Source: Todiramphus chloris collaris
Lineage: Eukaryota > Chordata > Aves > Coraciiformes > Alcedinidae
Length of the DNA: 64,000 nucleotides
Assembly (NCBI GenBank): GCA_025345505.1
Contig: JANVCC010000270.1
Coordinates: 4,229,929 to 4,293,928, forward strand
Direction of reading: 5' to 3'
Part shown: in pieces, positions 37,961 to 52,000 of the stretch
Layout: each line of letters begins with the position of its first letter
Numbering within the stretch: the stretch's first letter is position 1
Notes under the pieces: generated by a model
The model's database searches: none
What the model saw: only the letters and a program-made list of their open reading frames with translations
What the model was told of the DNA's origin: nothing
Made by a program: the position numbers and the translations under genes

Positions 37961-39448
37961 TTACACAGGCCAAAAAAGGTCCCCTAAGTGCTTGCCTGTG
38001 CCTTTTGAACAGTCTGCTCTTAGTTGCAGCTGCCACCCAGGAGGCAGCACCTCAAAATCCTGCCTTAAAGACAAGGTGTGGAGCATTTCTGTACTGGGGC
38101 AGCTACCAGTCTTCTCACTGGGTCGATCTTCCCGTGTTAATGCTGCCCTGATCTTTTCAGGGTGATGTGAGAAATGCTCAGCCCATATTCTAGGTTTATT
38201 TTTTTCCTGCCAGCTAATACCAGATTTATTTGGGTTAAGAGCTCATTAGGAAAGAGCGTGTTCTGCTTTTCTCTCGTATCTCTACGTAGTCTCTTCATGT
38301 TTCTGTTTGGATGACCACGCATTTTTGTTCTGTATAGTTTTGTTCATTTTATGTGAAGTCTTTTTACTTTCTTGCCTGCCAAAATCTACACATATTGGTA
38401 ATATTTTGCCTTCTATTACCAACTGAACGGGCAGTTCCAAAGCCTGCAAAGTCAGGCAGCAGCATTAATGGCTTTAGGTGAGACCAAAACCAGTTTCCTA
38501 TGATCTCCCATAACACTCTGTCCCAGTTATAAGAAGCTGCTCAGAAATGAGGCCAACATGAAAGAAACAGCAAAGTAGGAATAGCATAGGAAAAAACTCA
38601 GGTAGTAAATGTCCTTCATTCATAAGCCTTTGTTTTGTAAGAGACAACAGAAGAGTCGAAGGATGAGGGATTGTGGTATGGGGTTTTTTTGTGTGAAGTA
38701 GGATCAGGCTGAAGCTATCAGCATAAGACAACTGCTTGATAGTAACGGCTTTCCAATGACAGTGAAACAGAACTGAGACTTGTCTTTACTTTGAGGTGGC
38801 CTTTAATGGTCTTTCCTCCAGTCCTAAATAAACTCTCATATGTCCACATGGGCAGACTCTCATTTGTGCATATACAAAACCCTCAGGAAAAAGGAACAAG
38901 AGGTCCAGATTTAGTCCTAGGGACCTAATTTAGCTGACAGTTGTTCCCGGTGGAACTGAAAGCCTCCTTTATACAAACTTTATAAATCAAAGTATTAAAC
39001 TTATTCTTAAGGGTCCATTTACTTTGGTGGTCTAAAGGATATACGTGTTGTTCAGCGCCTTGTGTTCTCCACTGGTAATTATTTTAGCCGTGTATAATCT
39101 TTGGAAATGAGCAATCAATCCTAATGAAGCACCCTCATCAGTGAGAAGCAGAATTAATTCTATTCTTCTACTAATTACTCCAGAGACATCCTCAGCTTGT
39201 GTGTGAGAACACAAGTAAAATCTGAATTCTGGCATTTTGAGGTGAAGACTTTTCTGTTCTTTTACCCATTTTTCTACTGAAGATGTTGTGAGAAGGTTGA
39301 AGAACAAATTAAGAGATACTGGGCATGGCTAATGGAGAGTAACAGAGCTTTAATGGTCTGCTGGTTCTGTTCAAGACCGATGTGATCTTGTGAAGGGTTC
39401 AGGTACACTTCTGAAAATGCAGAAGTGGTTCTTTATTTCTGCCTTAAG

Positions 39449-39478
39449 ATATATGTATGTATGTGTACATATGTATAT
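39449..39478. repeat. (ATGT)n / AT-rich simple repeat
   Basis: ATATATGTATGTATGTGTAC followed by ATATGTATAT; a purine-pyrimidine alternating tract without coding role. Confidence 0.85.
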
Positions 39479-41829
39479 CTATTTAATAGAAACATGTTAT
39501 CAAATCACTACAGATGTGATCAGAAAAAAAAAAAAGAAAGAGTTTAAATACAAAACTTGAGGAGGCACAAGCTCCCTTTGAGTCTGACCACCTTCTTGCT
39601 GTGAACTGCTCCCAGAGTTCTTCAATAAAAGCATGAAGACTGACATGCAGGACTTGGCAAGGGACTTAATACAGGTTTTGGAAATGGAAAAGAAACATTC
39701 CTTACCTCTGAAAGCATTTGTGAACCATCTCAAACATCTATCTGCCTGTGCCAAGACAAAGATTGGCCTTTCCCTCGATAAGAAACGCATATAAAAGAGC
39801 AGGCCTAAAATAAACATGTAAGAGCACATTTAATTTGGAGGAGAATGAAAAGAAAAAAGCTGTTTTAAAGGTGACAGAACAGAGAATTGCCTCTAGCAAA
39901 GATAAATCGCACAACCTTGACACGCTTCTTCTCAAGACCAAGGTTCTGTGGGGATGGGGCAGTGCAGGAGCAGGGACAGAGCCAAGAGCAGAGTGCAGAG
40001 CAGCCAGTGGGAGTGGTGCCACCACCGCCGCAGAAGATGCTCAGTGCTGTACCTCACACCGTCTCCCATGCTCTTGATGATGCTGCCTCCACAAGGAATG
40101 TCCCTATCACAGCACTGGGTGTGGAAGAACCCATGCAGCCCTAGAAGACAGGCCACCCTAGGAGAAAAACCTGATCCTTACCTGTTTTGATAGTGGTATT
40201 TTATGGCTTTGCATTTGCTGTTGGCTAGTCACCTCCCGGTGAGCCTTCTGCTGCAGATATGATTATTAATGGACAGTGCTCATGGACAGAATTTCTTTCA
40301 TCATTTTAATTCCCCCATATCCACATGTAGAACTCAGGCATTTAGGACAACACTTGCAGCCTCCTTCATTGAAAATGTGGGAGGAGCTGAAATAATCACC
40401 TTGGGCCACATTTAATTGCACTGCTGGGGTAAAGACCCCAGATTATCATAAAATCTTTAACGGCCAAAAGTGTCGAGAAGACTGGTCATATCTGATTTGA
40501 TAGACAACATGCCCCAGTGGTGTAATGCTCCTTTTCATCTTGATTTCACCTTGATTCATTAAGCTGTTACTTCTTACCAGCACAGACCATGTTTTCTGAA
40601 ATTAATTAGTTTCCATTCAAACAACTGACTCACCAGTAACCCTTACAGTCTCCTACATCAGAGAACAAAGCATATGCCGCTAAGCTGGGATCTCAGCAAC
40701 ACCTTGGTGTATATGAGCCCAAATTTAGCCTAATATTAGAGTAGGGTAGAACCTTGGCCATATCTGGCCACTCAGATATTGCATTTAAGCTTTGAAAAAC
40801 ATTTTGCATTCTCTTGCTTTCTTAATTCAAGATTTTGAGAAGAGATGTAGTATATTTTTAGTTCTGAGATTGTCCTTTCAAGTTATGTCTCTGTAGACTA
40901 AGAACTAATTCATAATTAGAGGCAAACATTTAACATGTTAGGAAGTGTTACAAGTCCCCAGAAGTTACTTCTGACAATGCAGGCGAGCCAAGGATGCGAG
41001 TTGAGAACATGGGTGCCTGGTGTCCTGCTGCATTGCCACAACACAGATGGCTGTTAGTCACAGCGTTACAAAAGTGTTTACAGCTACAATTGATCTAATA
41101 AATGTTCTCTGAAGTATTTTATAACTCAGCAGTCCCATGTGTCTCAGAAGGCTCCTCTGTAGGCGAGCCCAAGAGGTTATCCAGAAGCTTCCTCCTCTAT
41201 GCTGTTACCTGCTGCAGTTGATCTCTCCATGGTTCCTCTGCCTGCTGCTAGCCGGAGGGGTGTACCTAGCACACATAGGCATCAGAAAATCTCATCTTTG
41301 AAACCCTCTTCAAGGCTCTGCACAGGAATTTATGTGGAGCTGTACTTTTCAACCTTTAGGCTAAGCTTGTGTTCTCTGAATTCAACGTGAACCTTGGATC
41401 TATACCTCGTGCAGAAGAACAGTGAAGAATTTCTGTCTCAAATCTTCCCTGAAGACACGACTGTGGATCTTGCTGTAGTCAGCAGGAGTTGCATGGCAAA
41501 CCTTTGAGAACAGTTTTTAACTTGTCTTTATGAATCTGCTCGAAACTCAGTGAAATAAGACAAGAGACTCCCGCTGTTCAGGCACAAGGGATTCCCGGAG
41601 AGAAGACCTTAAAAAGTAAAAGCTACTTGTCCAAGTGCTACCAGCAGATATCAGGCACATCGTTTCCACTACGGAACTCCCTCAACAGACAATTCTGGTT
41701 TTTGCATTTTTGGGGATTTTTTGCACTTTACAGAATTAATCACTTAGATGGAATTTTAATAATGACTCGTTAACTTTTCTTCTCATAAGTCAAGTGCTCC
41801 AGCCTCAACCACCATGGTGAACTCATTCT

Positions 41830-42055
41830 AGGTTTTTGATGTCTTTCCTTGGGGGCCCAAAGATTGACACAGTAAGATGTCCAAGGGGTTCTGAGTAGAA
41901 GGGAAATAATCCCTTGATCTCCTGGCTGTGCTTCTACTCATAGAACCCAGCAGGCTGTTGGCCTTCCTTGCTGTTGGGGTATAATGATGGCTCCTGTTGG
42001 CATCACAAGGAGTCAAGAAAGAGCTGTTCTCCTGCTGGCAGGATAGCACACGTAG
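41830..42055 (-). mobile_element. CR1 LINE fragment, internal region
   Basis: The + strand resembles the reverse complement of a more 5' part of avian CR1. The order is: TTTTTGATGTCTTTCCTTGG, a GATTGACACAGTAAGATG piece (like GGACACAGTATTCAAGGTG), then AGCAGGCTGTTGGCCTTCCT (like GCCATTGGCCTTCTTGGCC). It is diverged and carries no intact frame. Confidence 0.65.
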
Positions 42056-45000
42056 CCAGTATATTTATCTGTCTGATGGCAAACCTAAGAAGAAATACAG
42101 CAACTATGGGTATTAACTAAATGATCTATATGGAAGGAGTAAGGTCTGACCTGTTTGTCACAGGTCTGATGTGCAGCAAATATTGTGGCACCCACAACTA
42201 TCTTTTAAGTAATTTATTGTCATCAGCAGTGGGTAGGTTTCGATGCCTAACATCCCTTTCATCAATTCCGGCACAGTTATTACTTAACCGTGCACTGTGC
42301 TGAGTGGTCACAACCCTGCTGGGAACCAACATCTTGCAAAATTGCTCATTATTCTCTTGAGCATGAAGAACCTCAGCCAGAAGACATTAATCAGACTTGC
42401 ACACCTGGCTTCACACAGTTTGCTTCTCTTCTGTCACATGAGTGCTTTGTGCAATGATTTAAGACTCTGGTAGTGTTCCACTGAGAAGATACTTATCACA
42501 GATCCCTTGTTCATATTTCCGCTACCCAGCTTCTTATTCATCTGCAGATGTCCATGTCTGATGGATAGTCCATGCTGGAGACAATAACTGTTTCCGCCCC
42601 AGGTTCATAAATCACTTACCTTGTGAAATTAAAACAGAGGAAAGAACCATAAGACGCAGTCATCTCCCTCTGACACGCAGGGACAAGTTGTTCTCCCGTT
42701 CACCCCCGACGATGGTAGTGCAGTTTCCAGTCTGGAGCCCGTGGATCTGAGGAAGCACACTGACTGATCTGAGCATGCAGGGAGACCTGTGGTACCAGGT
42801 CTCTGTTTCTGCTGTAGGTGAAGATACACTGCCACGTTTCTGAGCAAATGGATCAAGCTCTCCTCCCGTTGCAGTCATTCTCCTTTTAGCCCTTTGCTTT
42901 TTTTAACAGACAAGTGGAGTTCTCCCAAAGGTGAGGGGCAGACAAGTGGAGTTAATGCTTCTGGTTCATTTTGAAGGCTCTGTTTAAGTATTTGGGTCAT
43001 ATTCAGACAGGCTCAAGAACTTGAGTGGAACACAGCCAGTCTGAATAAAGCCTCACGTTAAAAATAACAGACAAGATTTTTGGCAGGTGTCCGGTGGAGT
43101 CACCCAGAACTGATACCACTGAAAACATGTTGATGTGAGGGATTTCTTTAAATTTAAGTGGAAACTAAAGGTCCATACCTTTTTTGTGAACAGTGGAAAC
43201 CAGAGTATGCACATCTGATCCGTGGTGGAGTATGTGTTGCTCAAGATAATGAAGCTAGACTTGTTCTCCCATGCAACTCCAAAGCTGCAGTGCCTGTGTC
43301 ACGGCTCTACTAGACTTACAAGAAAAAGGAAAAGAAGTTTTCACTATACTTTAAAAGAAAGATGTAAGGATTCCTGTTTGCTTTATACCTGAACCACTTG
43401 ACATGTTCCACTCACTCCCAACATAAAATGCTGCTCTAATCTTCAGGATCACAGAAGGAAGCACACCCAATTGATACTTCCAGGTATCCTTTTGTCAGAA
43501 GCAAGAGATGCCTGCAGTTGGAATCTCTTTGAATTCACCATTAAGAATGACTCCTCTACATCATACGCAGTGTGGTGGGGAATCCAGGCACGGGCACTGT
43601 CAGACAAAGACATGAATTGAGATACAGCAGCAAAGGATCTAAAACCAACAGTCAGACTTTTCAGAAGGGCAGTTCTCAGTGTAGTCTTTGTAATTCAGGA
43701 CCAGCTCTAGAAGTGAAACTGCCTGGAGCACAAATATATGAAAGTACTTTGTTACTACAAGTCCCATAGAAGCCATATTCTCAGCATTCTGTACAATTTA
43801 CTCTTTTTCTATTATTTACCTTTTATTGAAGAGGTATGTTCCTTTATGCAGGATACAAAGAGGAAATACACAGGGATAATGTGTTTGTAAGAAAAACCAT
43901 AGTAACTTGGAGACCTTCCTGTGCTTGAATGGAAAGTCCCAAGTGTCTTTTTCTTCTCCTGTAGAGAAGACAATCTGCTTTAGAGGAGAGGGCAGTGTCC
44001 TGTGCTTTGGCAATCCCAGGAGTTAGATTTGAGCCTTGGTGAAGCCATCAGAAGAACTTTTGCCTTCAAAAGACAACACATCAAGTGGATATGATACTGC
44101 ATTGAAAGCTGAAAGGCTTGGGTTCTACTCTCTATAACTCTCCCACTCTGCTCCACGGAAAGACCACTTCTGCTCCAAGCCTCCATTTCATCCTTGCACA
44201 CCCTTTGCCTCTCCTGAGTCTTTAGCCTATCCTCTGAAGAAGGGAAGACTTGCTGTCAGGGTGTTCTCCTAGTGTAGTAAAAACTCTAGCATCAAGTGGA
44301 TACTGTGGATCCAGTGGAGCTATGTCTAGCACTAAAAAGTCTAATGCCACATCTGAGCTTTGCTCCATGCGTGGTCTTTTTCCACATTACTGTCCTTAAT
44401 CATTTTCAAGAAGCATTAGTGTTTGGAAGTCCTTGTGCACCCTGGTTATTAGATATGGGTACTAATACAGGCAACACTCAGAACAGGCCAGGAGTGAGGA
44501 AAGAAAAAAGGGATGAGGGAAAGGATAGTTAATACTAAAAGGAACCATCTGGAAAAGGGCTTTAGAAATCTCATATCACTCAGGAGGGTGATGTCCTTTG
44601 CGATCTGGAGGGCAACATCTTGCTCACAAACTTTCTCGGGTCAAAAGAAGCTTCTGGCCATTCAATTCCCTTGCCATGTTACAGCAAGAAGGATGAGCTG
44701 AAGCAACAAGAGGTCAAAGATCATGCAAGCCTTGCCCACAGAGCTGCATTGCAGAGCCAGAGGTCTGTGGTATTCCAGACTGGAACAGGCCTGGCCTTCC
44801 TCCTAAACTCAGTTGCCTCTCACAGCATTTATACTTGCTCTAACTTTTCCTCTTAGTGTGCCTTGTGACTGTTTCTCACACCCCTCTTGGGAACTACAAG
44901 CCTTCCCATTACTTTTTCTCCTTTCTGAAAACATTTCACAGTGTAGCTCCAGAAATCTTGATCCTGCAGTTGAGTCTTGGCAAAGAAGTGTTTGTGGACC

Positions 45001-45316
45001 TCTCATTGATTTCTCATAGAATCAGGGGAGTCTTTGCCTGGCAGGTCAACTATGTGATTCAGTGAACATGCCTAGAGCTAAAAAGGTTAAAATTCAGTGC
45101 ATGAATCTGGAGAAAAGTGCCCGCCAAGTCTTTTGTAGAAGAATACATTAATCTTAACAATCTTCTGCCCTTTATCATTTTCTTCTCCCGTACCCTTCTC
45201 TTTAGTATTCAAACCCTATTTCATTTCTCTTTTGTCCTGTAATGTAATTTTTAACACCAGATGCTTTACACATTACGAAGCTGTAAGAAATGTGACTTGC
45301 AGTAATTGCACTGCAG

Positions 45317-45376
45317 TGGCTGAGAAGGATCGGGAACCCCTGAGCTTTTGCTCCAGCCGCGGTGGTGGTGGTGGTG
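45317..45376 (+). other. Candidate 60-nt cassette exon of PHACTR1 (unproven)
   Basis: An AG at 45316 (TTGCACTGCAG) and a near-consensus donor G|GTAAGT at 45377 bracket 60 bases that enter and leave in phase 1. This matches the phase of the neighbouring exons. It would add 20 residues, VAEKDREPLSFCSSR followed by glycines, and create no stop codon. Against it: the sequence before the acceptor is purine-rich with no good pyrimidine tract. I also know of no matching family segment, and the donor is partly made by the glycine repeat. Confidence 0.2.
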
Positions 45377-45378
45377 GT
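45361..45378. repeat. (GGT)6 trinucleotide repeat
   Basis: Six perfect GGT units; the last one forms part of a GGTAAGT donor-like sequence. Confidence 0.95.
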
Positions 45379-45748
45379 AAGTCACCCTGTGACTTCAGAC
45401 ACCACATTGCTCATTGGGTTGAGCCAGAGACATAGAGCTTCCCTCACAGGGCTGGTATGGAGGAACAGGGCTTTAAAGTGTCAAAGTGTGCCTTCAGCCT
45501 TGTTAAGTGCTGCTTAACGTGTTTATTAAGGGGCTGCACAGCCCTGGCATGGTTTTTGTGAGACTCAGCAGGGCTGCCAAATAGTGTTTTTTTCTGAAGG
45601 CTGTGCTGAGCACGTTCTCTGAGGAGTTGTCTGTCACAGCAGGGAAGGGGTGCACACTCCCATGTTGACTACAGCCCAGGCAGATACTCTGATCTCCATC
45701 TTACTGACATGAAAATTAACACCAGGGCCTCTTTTTCTTCTGTTTTAG

Positions 45749-46079
45749 ATCCTGGCGCTCCTGTGAAACTGCCTTGTATGCCAGTCAAACTGTCACCTCC
45801 ACTACCTCCAAAGAAAGTCATGATTTGCATGCCTTTAGGGGGGCCAGACCTCTCTCTCTCATCCTACTCCACGCAGAAGAGCTCCCAGCAGCCTTTGACC
45901 CAGCACCATCACACTGTCCTGCCATCCCAGTTAGCAGCCCACCAGCACCAGCTCCAGTACGGCAGCCACAGCCAGCACCTGCCTTCTGGGTCCAGCACGT
46001 TGCCCATTCACCCTTCAGGGTGCCGGATGATAGAGGAACTGAACAAAACGCTAGCCATGACCATGCAAAGGCTAGAAAG
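45749..46079 (+). CDS. PHACTR1: PHACTR1 coding exon: central proline-rich linker
   Basis: This 331-bp exon is the longest in the window and encodes about 110 residues. It starts [17 protein letters not shown], continues [18 protein letters not shown], then a Ser/Gln/His-rich stretch ([20 protein letters not shown]) and ends [17 protein letters not shown]. It enters in phase 1 and leaves in phase 2 (donor AAG|GTAACC). The match to human PHACTR1 is near continuous. The bird has LAAHQHQ where I recall a shorter human IQHQ. No enzyme motif is present. PPLPPKK is a plausible SH3/EVH1-type ligand, and the last 15 residues could form a short helix. The minus-strand and second + frames over it are shadows. 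Confidence 0.97.
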
Positions 46080-49000
46080 GTAACCATCAACTTGTGAAAT
46101 TACATACTGCTGTGCTATTTGTGTCCTGCCAACCTCAGTATCAATATCACCACTCCAGTTCTGTTGCTAGTGCTTGAGTGAGGCTTCTCTGGGGTCTAAC
46201 AGCTTCAGGGCAGTCATGGCTGGAGAAACAGAGGGAAAGAGCATTTCCAAGCTTGCTTGACGAATTTCTGGCAGAAAGGAGAGAAAGACTTAAGTTCCTG
46301 AACCCCATTGTCCTGTTCAAGGAAGTAGATAAAAGAGCCAGTGGAGAAGATGTTAACAGGACATGCCTGGCTTGCAGCATGAACTGCAAAGTGCATGACT
46401 GCAGAGCTCAGGTTGTGTGGAGAGTTGCCAAAAGCAAGGAAAGGAGGTGGAAGATTCATAAAACAATAAATACCAAATGTGCCACTCAACCTGGGCATCT
46501 GATTGGTATTACCAGTTAGCTCAAAACAACCTATGAGGTCTTCCTTCAAGTCCTACACTACTTAATCACTACTTGGAAAATTGGAATACTGCAAGTCCAA
46601 TACACTACTTAATTTATTGCAATTAATTTAAATTATATGTTTGCTCTTTAAGTATTTAACCCATTCCACAGCAGCTGATGCTTGACCATTTGCATCTGGA
46701 GGAAGGTTGTACATTTGATCAGAAGTGCCTTACCCACCTTGGGTCTGGTTTTTTGTTATTGCTGCTTGTGAGTGTCTCTGAAGGCTGCTCCAAGTAGTCT
46801 GAGTAAGTGAAGCATGTTGTATAAATTCAGGCTGTCCTCACAGACTGCAAGATCAGCAAGCTTCAGAAAATTTTTTTCATCTTGTAGAGGAAAATTGAGC
46901 AAGTCCCAGAACAGGGAAGACAGTCCAAAAAATGACACGTTCTATTTAGTACCAAGGGCAGCTTTGTAGCCAGCTTGTTCTAGGAGCACCAGATCATCCT
47001 TCTGTCAGGAAACTAAAATATTTGGTCTAATAATATTTGGTCTAACAGATAAAATGCCTAATGATATGCCCCAATACCTCTTTGTGGTAACATTCCCTTC
47101 ATGTAGTTGCAAATAATCTGATTAGAGATGGCAGATTCTCCTTACTGCATGAAGAAGTCAGGGGACCAGAGGCTGTCCCACACTGCCACCTTACTTTTGG
47201 TACCAGGTTAACAAGACTCTGTGGTTACACCAAAGGGGCTGATCTCTCTGCTGCATCGGGGTATTCTCTGCTGGGGAAAAAAACCCTGCCAGAGCTATCA
47301 GGCAGATCCCTATTCCCACCAGTAACAGGGCTGTAGTGGTAGGATTGGAAAGAGCATCCGCATTCCCCCTGTGGCCAGTGAGTACCCTCATGTTGCCAGC
47401 AGGGCTGGTCGGATGCATCTGCATCACCCCAAAGCCTGGTGCAGCAGGCACGGAGGGAAGCTGGTGTCTGCCAGCGGCTCCTCGGGAGCTGCGCTGCCCG
47501 TGCCGTCCCCAGCATGGGTCAGATGTCTTCCTGCTTGGCTCACACTGTGTGCAGAAGGCACTTTATTATCCTGAGCCCAGTGACATCTCTCAGAGCATGA
47601 CTCTGTTGTGGCATCTGTTGCCCCCCAGCAATAAATGTTCCCATTTCTAGGCATCCATCATGTTTATATCTACAGATACATTTAACTGATTGAGAGAAGG
47701 TGATGCTGTTTGGTTTTAACTATTGATTTGAAGCTGGAGCTCTGCTGCTTGTTAACGACTGAATAAGCAAGGATTCATTTCCAAGTATGAAGCAATTGCC
47801 TCTCTTTGCAGAAGAAAATAAGAAAAGCTTGTGGCTCTGATATTTCACATTTAAAATTTAAATCAATCCTAGTTCATTATATTGCAGACAGTTGATTTTT
47901 CATAGCCTTTGTGCATTTTTTAACTATCATTTCGATCATAAAATAATGTACTGAGTACCTCAGTTATTCTCTTTGTCAAAACAAATCAGTAATGTTTGTA
48001 TTCACAAGAGGGAAAATAGGTGATGACTGTTTCCTCTGCAACTGCAATTGTTATTTTCATGGTATTTAGATGTAAACTTATTTTAATATTTACAGATCTT
48101 CGGAGATGACATTTGCTCTTAAAATCTTAAATTGTTTTTTCAAGCCGCATTGTAACCTCAGTATATTTGCTGCCTTTTCTTGAAGATAGATGAAGATTTT
48201 TTTAAACATACGTATTTAACTTAGGAGAGGATTATTTGCACAAAATGCCACTGCTTTCTATTTGTTTTGACAGTTCTTTTCCTTAATTGTATAAAATGTG
48301 GATTAAACCCAACAGAAATCATGCTGCAGTATTTGTCCTTGCAGACTTCGTCCCAGAAGTCTCGAGGACCTGTTAAAACAGCAAAGATCCTAGATCTTCT
48401 TTCCTCTGTTTAAAATGTGGCAGTGTGCTTACCTCTGCTGCATGCATAGGATATGCAGTGACATCCTGAGCTTTGCTGTTCCTTCCAAGATAACAGTGTA
48501 CTGGGTTGCTGCTGTTGGGTCAATAATCTTGAGGAGATGAGAGAGCCTGACAAGTCTCTGATGCACTTTCTGGGGAATGCTGAGTTCATTGGCAGCATTT
48601 ATTTTTGCTGATCTCGGTCTTTATCTTGAAAGAATCCTACAAATGTATAGAATAATTGCCATCATGCTGCAGTAATAATGTTGCAAAGCCTGGTAATTTG
48701 GAGGATTATTTAGAATGGTATTTTGGTTTTAATAAGGGAGGATCACATAGGCACGTTGGTTTTCTTTTCTCAGTTTTTTCTTTTCTCCTTCAGGAATTCT
48801 GATTTTCTTCTCAGTGTTTAGTTTCTTTGGTCCTGGTGCAGTGGGAGCTCTTCAAGTCTGTTAAACTCCATTGATATTCATTGAACCCATAATCAGTTTG
48901 TATCAATTCCACATTTTGCCCAGTTTACTTCCCTTAGATCTCACAAATCTTCTCCCCACCAGGCCTGTGAGTGTGGACAAGAACAGAAAATGAAAGGCTC

Positions 49001-52000
49001 AGACATCCTCTTCCTTTAGCAGTCTGGATTTTTTGCTTTCACAGATGAGGTCTCTGGAGTTTGGATAGTCCAATATCATCTCTAAAACAGATACTTGAAA
49101 TCAGAGATTTGCCAGTGAACCACAAGCTTGCCAAAGAAAAAAGAGCTGTCCCTTTGTACTGGCCTGGAAGCTATTTTGCTGTCTTTGACCTTGAGAAAGC
49201 CACTGAGCTTCTCTACCTCTGTTTCCTCCTCTGCAGGAGTGGTTGCATGTTACTGCCTCACCTAGATCTAGTGCATGTTAATAAGTTAATGTATTAAAGT
49301 ACATTAAAAGCGTGTAATAGCTACTCAAGTCCCAGTTCTTATGGCTTAAAATGGCAGCTAATTCCTGGATTTTTTTTAATTCATTTTTATCACAGACACT
49401 ATAGAACATTAAGTTCATTTGCACACTTAACGCTTTTGATTGCAAACATTTTCTGGTACTCGTAACCTCTGCTCAGAACCTATTCTCAGAAGGGCAATCT
49501 GTCCCTTGTCACAGTGTGACTATTATGACTTGTCATTTGTGCTGCCAGTTTGCCTCTATTTTCTGTGATAAATTACCAGCTTTTTGATAGGTTAAGTTGA
49601 AACAGAGAAGAGTCTAATTTCCACATAACCTTTTTTTTTTGCAACCTCCTTTGCCAGTTTGTGCTCTACTGCGAACAGCTTTCCCCTTCAGCCCAAAGGC
49701 TATGTGTCAAGCATATGTAAAACTCAGGATTCAGACACCATTCTTTACCATTTCAGAATGCTTTTTAAAAGTTGGTGAAAATCTGGTAAATCCTGCCACC
49801 AAACTCTGCAGAAGGTTTCATCCTCCTGACTGAGAAGGATTTGAGAAGAAAGAGCATGCCCAAAAGCCATGTGTCATGAGCAGCAGCAAAAGAAGCTTTA
49901 GAAACCCTCCTGTGCCACTGAAATGTGTCTTTTAATTTTGATTTAGGGCGGCAGCTTCGCGATCTAAAATAGCCTCATTTTCTGCCTCGCCCGTATAGTT
50001 CTTAGTCTGTCTGGTAAGACGACAATTAATTTCAATTACTCTGTGGGCTCTTGTACCCTAGCAGCTGAATCAAGGCCTCAGTTTGTTCAACCTATGTGCT
50101 AAAGAGCTGTTAAGTGGCAATATCTCACCCTGGGCTAGAACTGCATCTGTGGCAGAGCAGTGAAAAATATCGGTGTCCAAAAAGACAGTGTGCGAGACTG
50201 GTTCCTCTGGGACACCCAGTGCAGCTCCAGACTGTAGATTTATGAAATGAAATGCATTAGACATCCCTACTAGTGTCTTGTAAATCTTATATAATGTATT
50301 TGAGTCACAAAACATTTATCTTCCATAAACCTTGTCAAGAGAATTGCTTTTTGTCTAAACCTCAGCATTGCCTAAGGATGGAAGCAGTTAGTATTTATAG
50401 CTCTGCCTTCCTTCTCTGTCTCTCACACACATTGCCTCTATTGCAGAAAGGCACATAGGTTTGAAGTTTTCTTCAGATTTTTGTTTTAACTGATAAGTAC
50501 AGAAGAGTGTACTGTGGGTGTGAAAACATGCTGATAAAAATGTAACTCTTCATTCCAAAATCAAAGAGCTGACGGATGAGAAGCGTGCCGGTTTTTTTCC
50601 CCCACTAGATTTTACAGGAGGGATTTCACTTTTTCCTTTTTCTGTTTTGTCTGCACCATGAATCACTCACATGTTTAAATTCTGACTTTTCATTAAATAT
50701 TCCTTCACTAGAAACATCGTACACTACAGTGGTGTAACTTTTTTTGCTGGTTTCATCCCGCAAGGATGATGCAACGGTAATTGCAAGTGCTTGCACTGGT
50801 GGGTGATGAATCACTCAAATCTATCTGCTAAGATACATTTATCTTCTTATAACAAGAATTCACTGAGCTGTAGCTTTGTTCCCTAATATTGTTGCAAAAC
50901 ATGAAGCGGGTTTTAAATGAAGTGTTTGAAACAATCATGTGCTTTTTGGTAAATAACGCTAAAAAAATATTGTGGTGTAAGGCACCTGACCCTGTGGTGC
51001 TTTGCTAACGACCCTGAGGAATTTATACACCGTGGAAACAGCCAGTGACCTTGATTCGTCTTTCTGAAGTATACTGCAGTACTGCGTGGATTTCATAAGT
51101 GCTGTGCTTGGACAGCTGACTGAGTCAAAACGCTGTGGAAAAGGCTGATTTTAATCAAGAAGAACACAAAACACCAGGAAAAATGAGGGGCTTAAAATAG
51201 AAAGTAGTATTAGCAAGAAAGTGGCTGATTCAGAAAAATTCCAGTGAGATGAGAAACCGCCTATTTCTAGATCACTGGTTCCAATAAAGATCCTCTGTGG
51301 TCGTTTGTAACTCTAGTTGCCACCAGGTACCTGCTTAGTAACAGAAATTGGTGAAGCACTGTGATACCTCCCGGTGAGGATGTGTCTGTAACCTGCACAC
51401 ACCCTTCACACAACAGAGAAGCACCAAATGGCACTGGATGCTGAACTTCCAGAAAGAACTTAGTGAATTTGTACTCACTCTCTGTGTATGCATTGTTTTA
51501 AAATTAACTGGGTGATCCACTGGTTTTGTTCACCACTGGAAGTTGGTTGGGGTTTTTTGTTTGTTGGGGTTTTTTTTGGTTGGGTTTTTTTAAAACAAGT
51601 TAACAGAATTTCACAGCATTTTAATTTCGCTTGAAAGTTTCATTCCAGGCTTTTGAATTTCCTCCTTTTAAAAAGAGTTACACGGAAAATAGATTACAGA
51701 GAAAAGAGATTTTAAAAATGAAGCTCATAAAATTATAATTATGAAAGCGTATTGATAAATCAAAAGTTCAGTGAAAGTTTTTAAAGGCTGTAGTGCACTT
51801 ACGTCTCATCAGGAGAATTCAGCTGATGAATTTTAAAACTGCTTCTGGGATAAATTTTTTGGGGCCTAATGCAAAAATATGTACAAGCCAGTTATTCATA
51901 AAACTCTCTTATTTTGTGCTACAAAACAGGGACTATCACTAAGAAAATGAAGTTCCGTTCTTCAAGGCATCCAGCAAAGCTATTGCATCTCATTGTTGGT

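Larger units (their letters stand above)
36730..45748 (+). other. PHACTR1: PHACTR1 intron
   Basis: Contains a probable LTR on the minus strand (37365-37960), a TATG-type simple repeat (39449-39478), a CR1 piece (41830-42055), a 15-bp direct repeat of CAGACAAGTGGAGTT near 42907 and 42941, and a candidate small exon ending in a (GGT)6 run (45317-45376). No other coding content is supported. The acceptor tract CTCTTTTTCTTCTGTTTTAG is strong. Confidence 0.85.
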
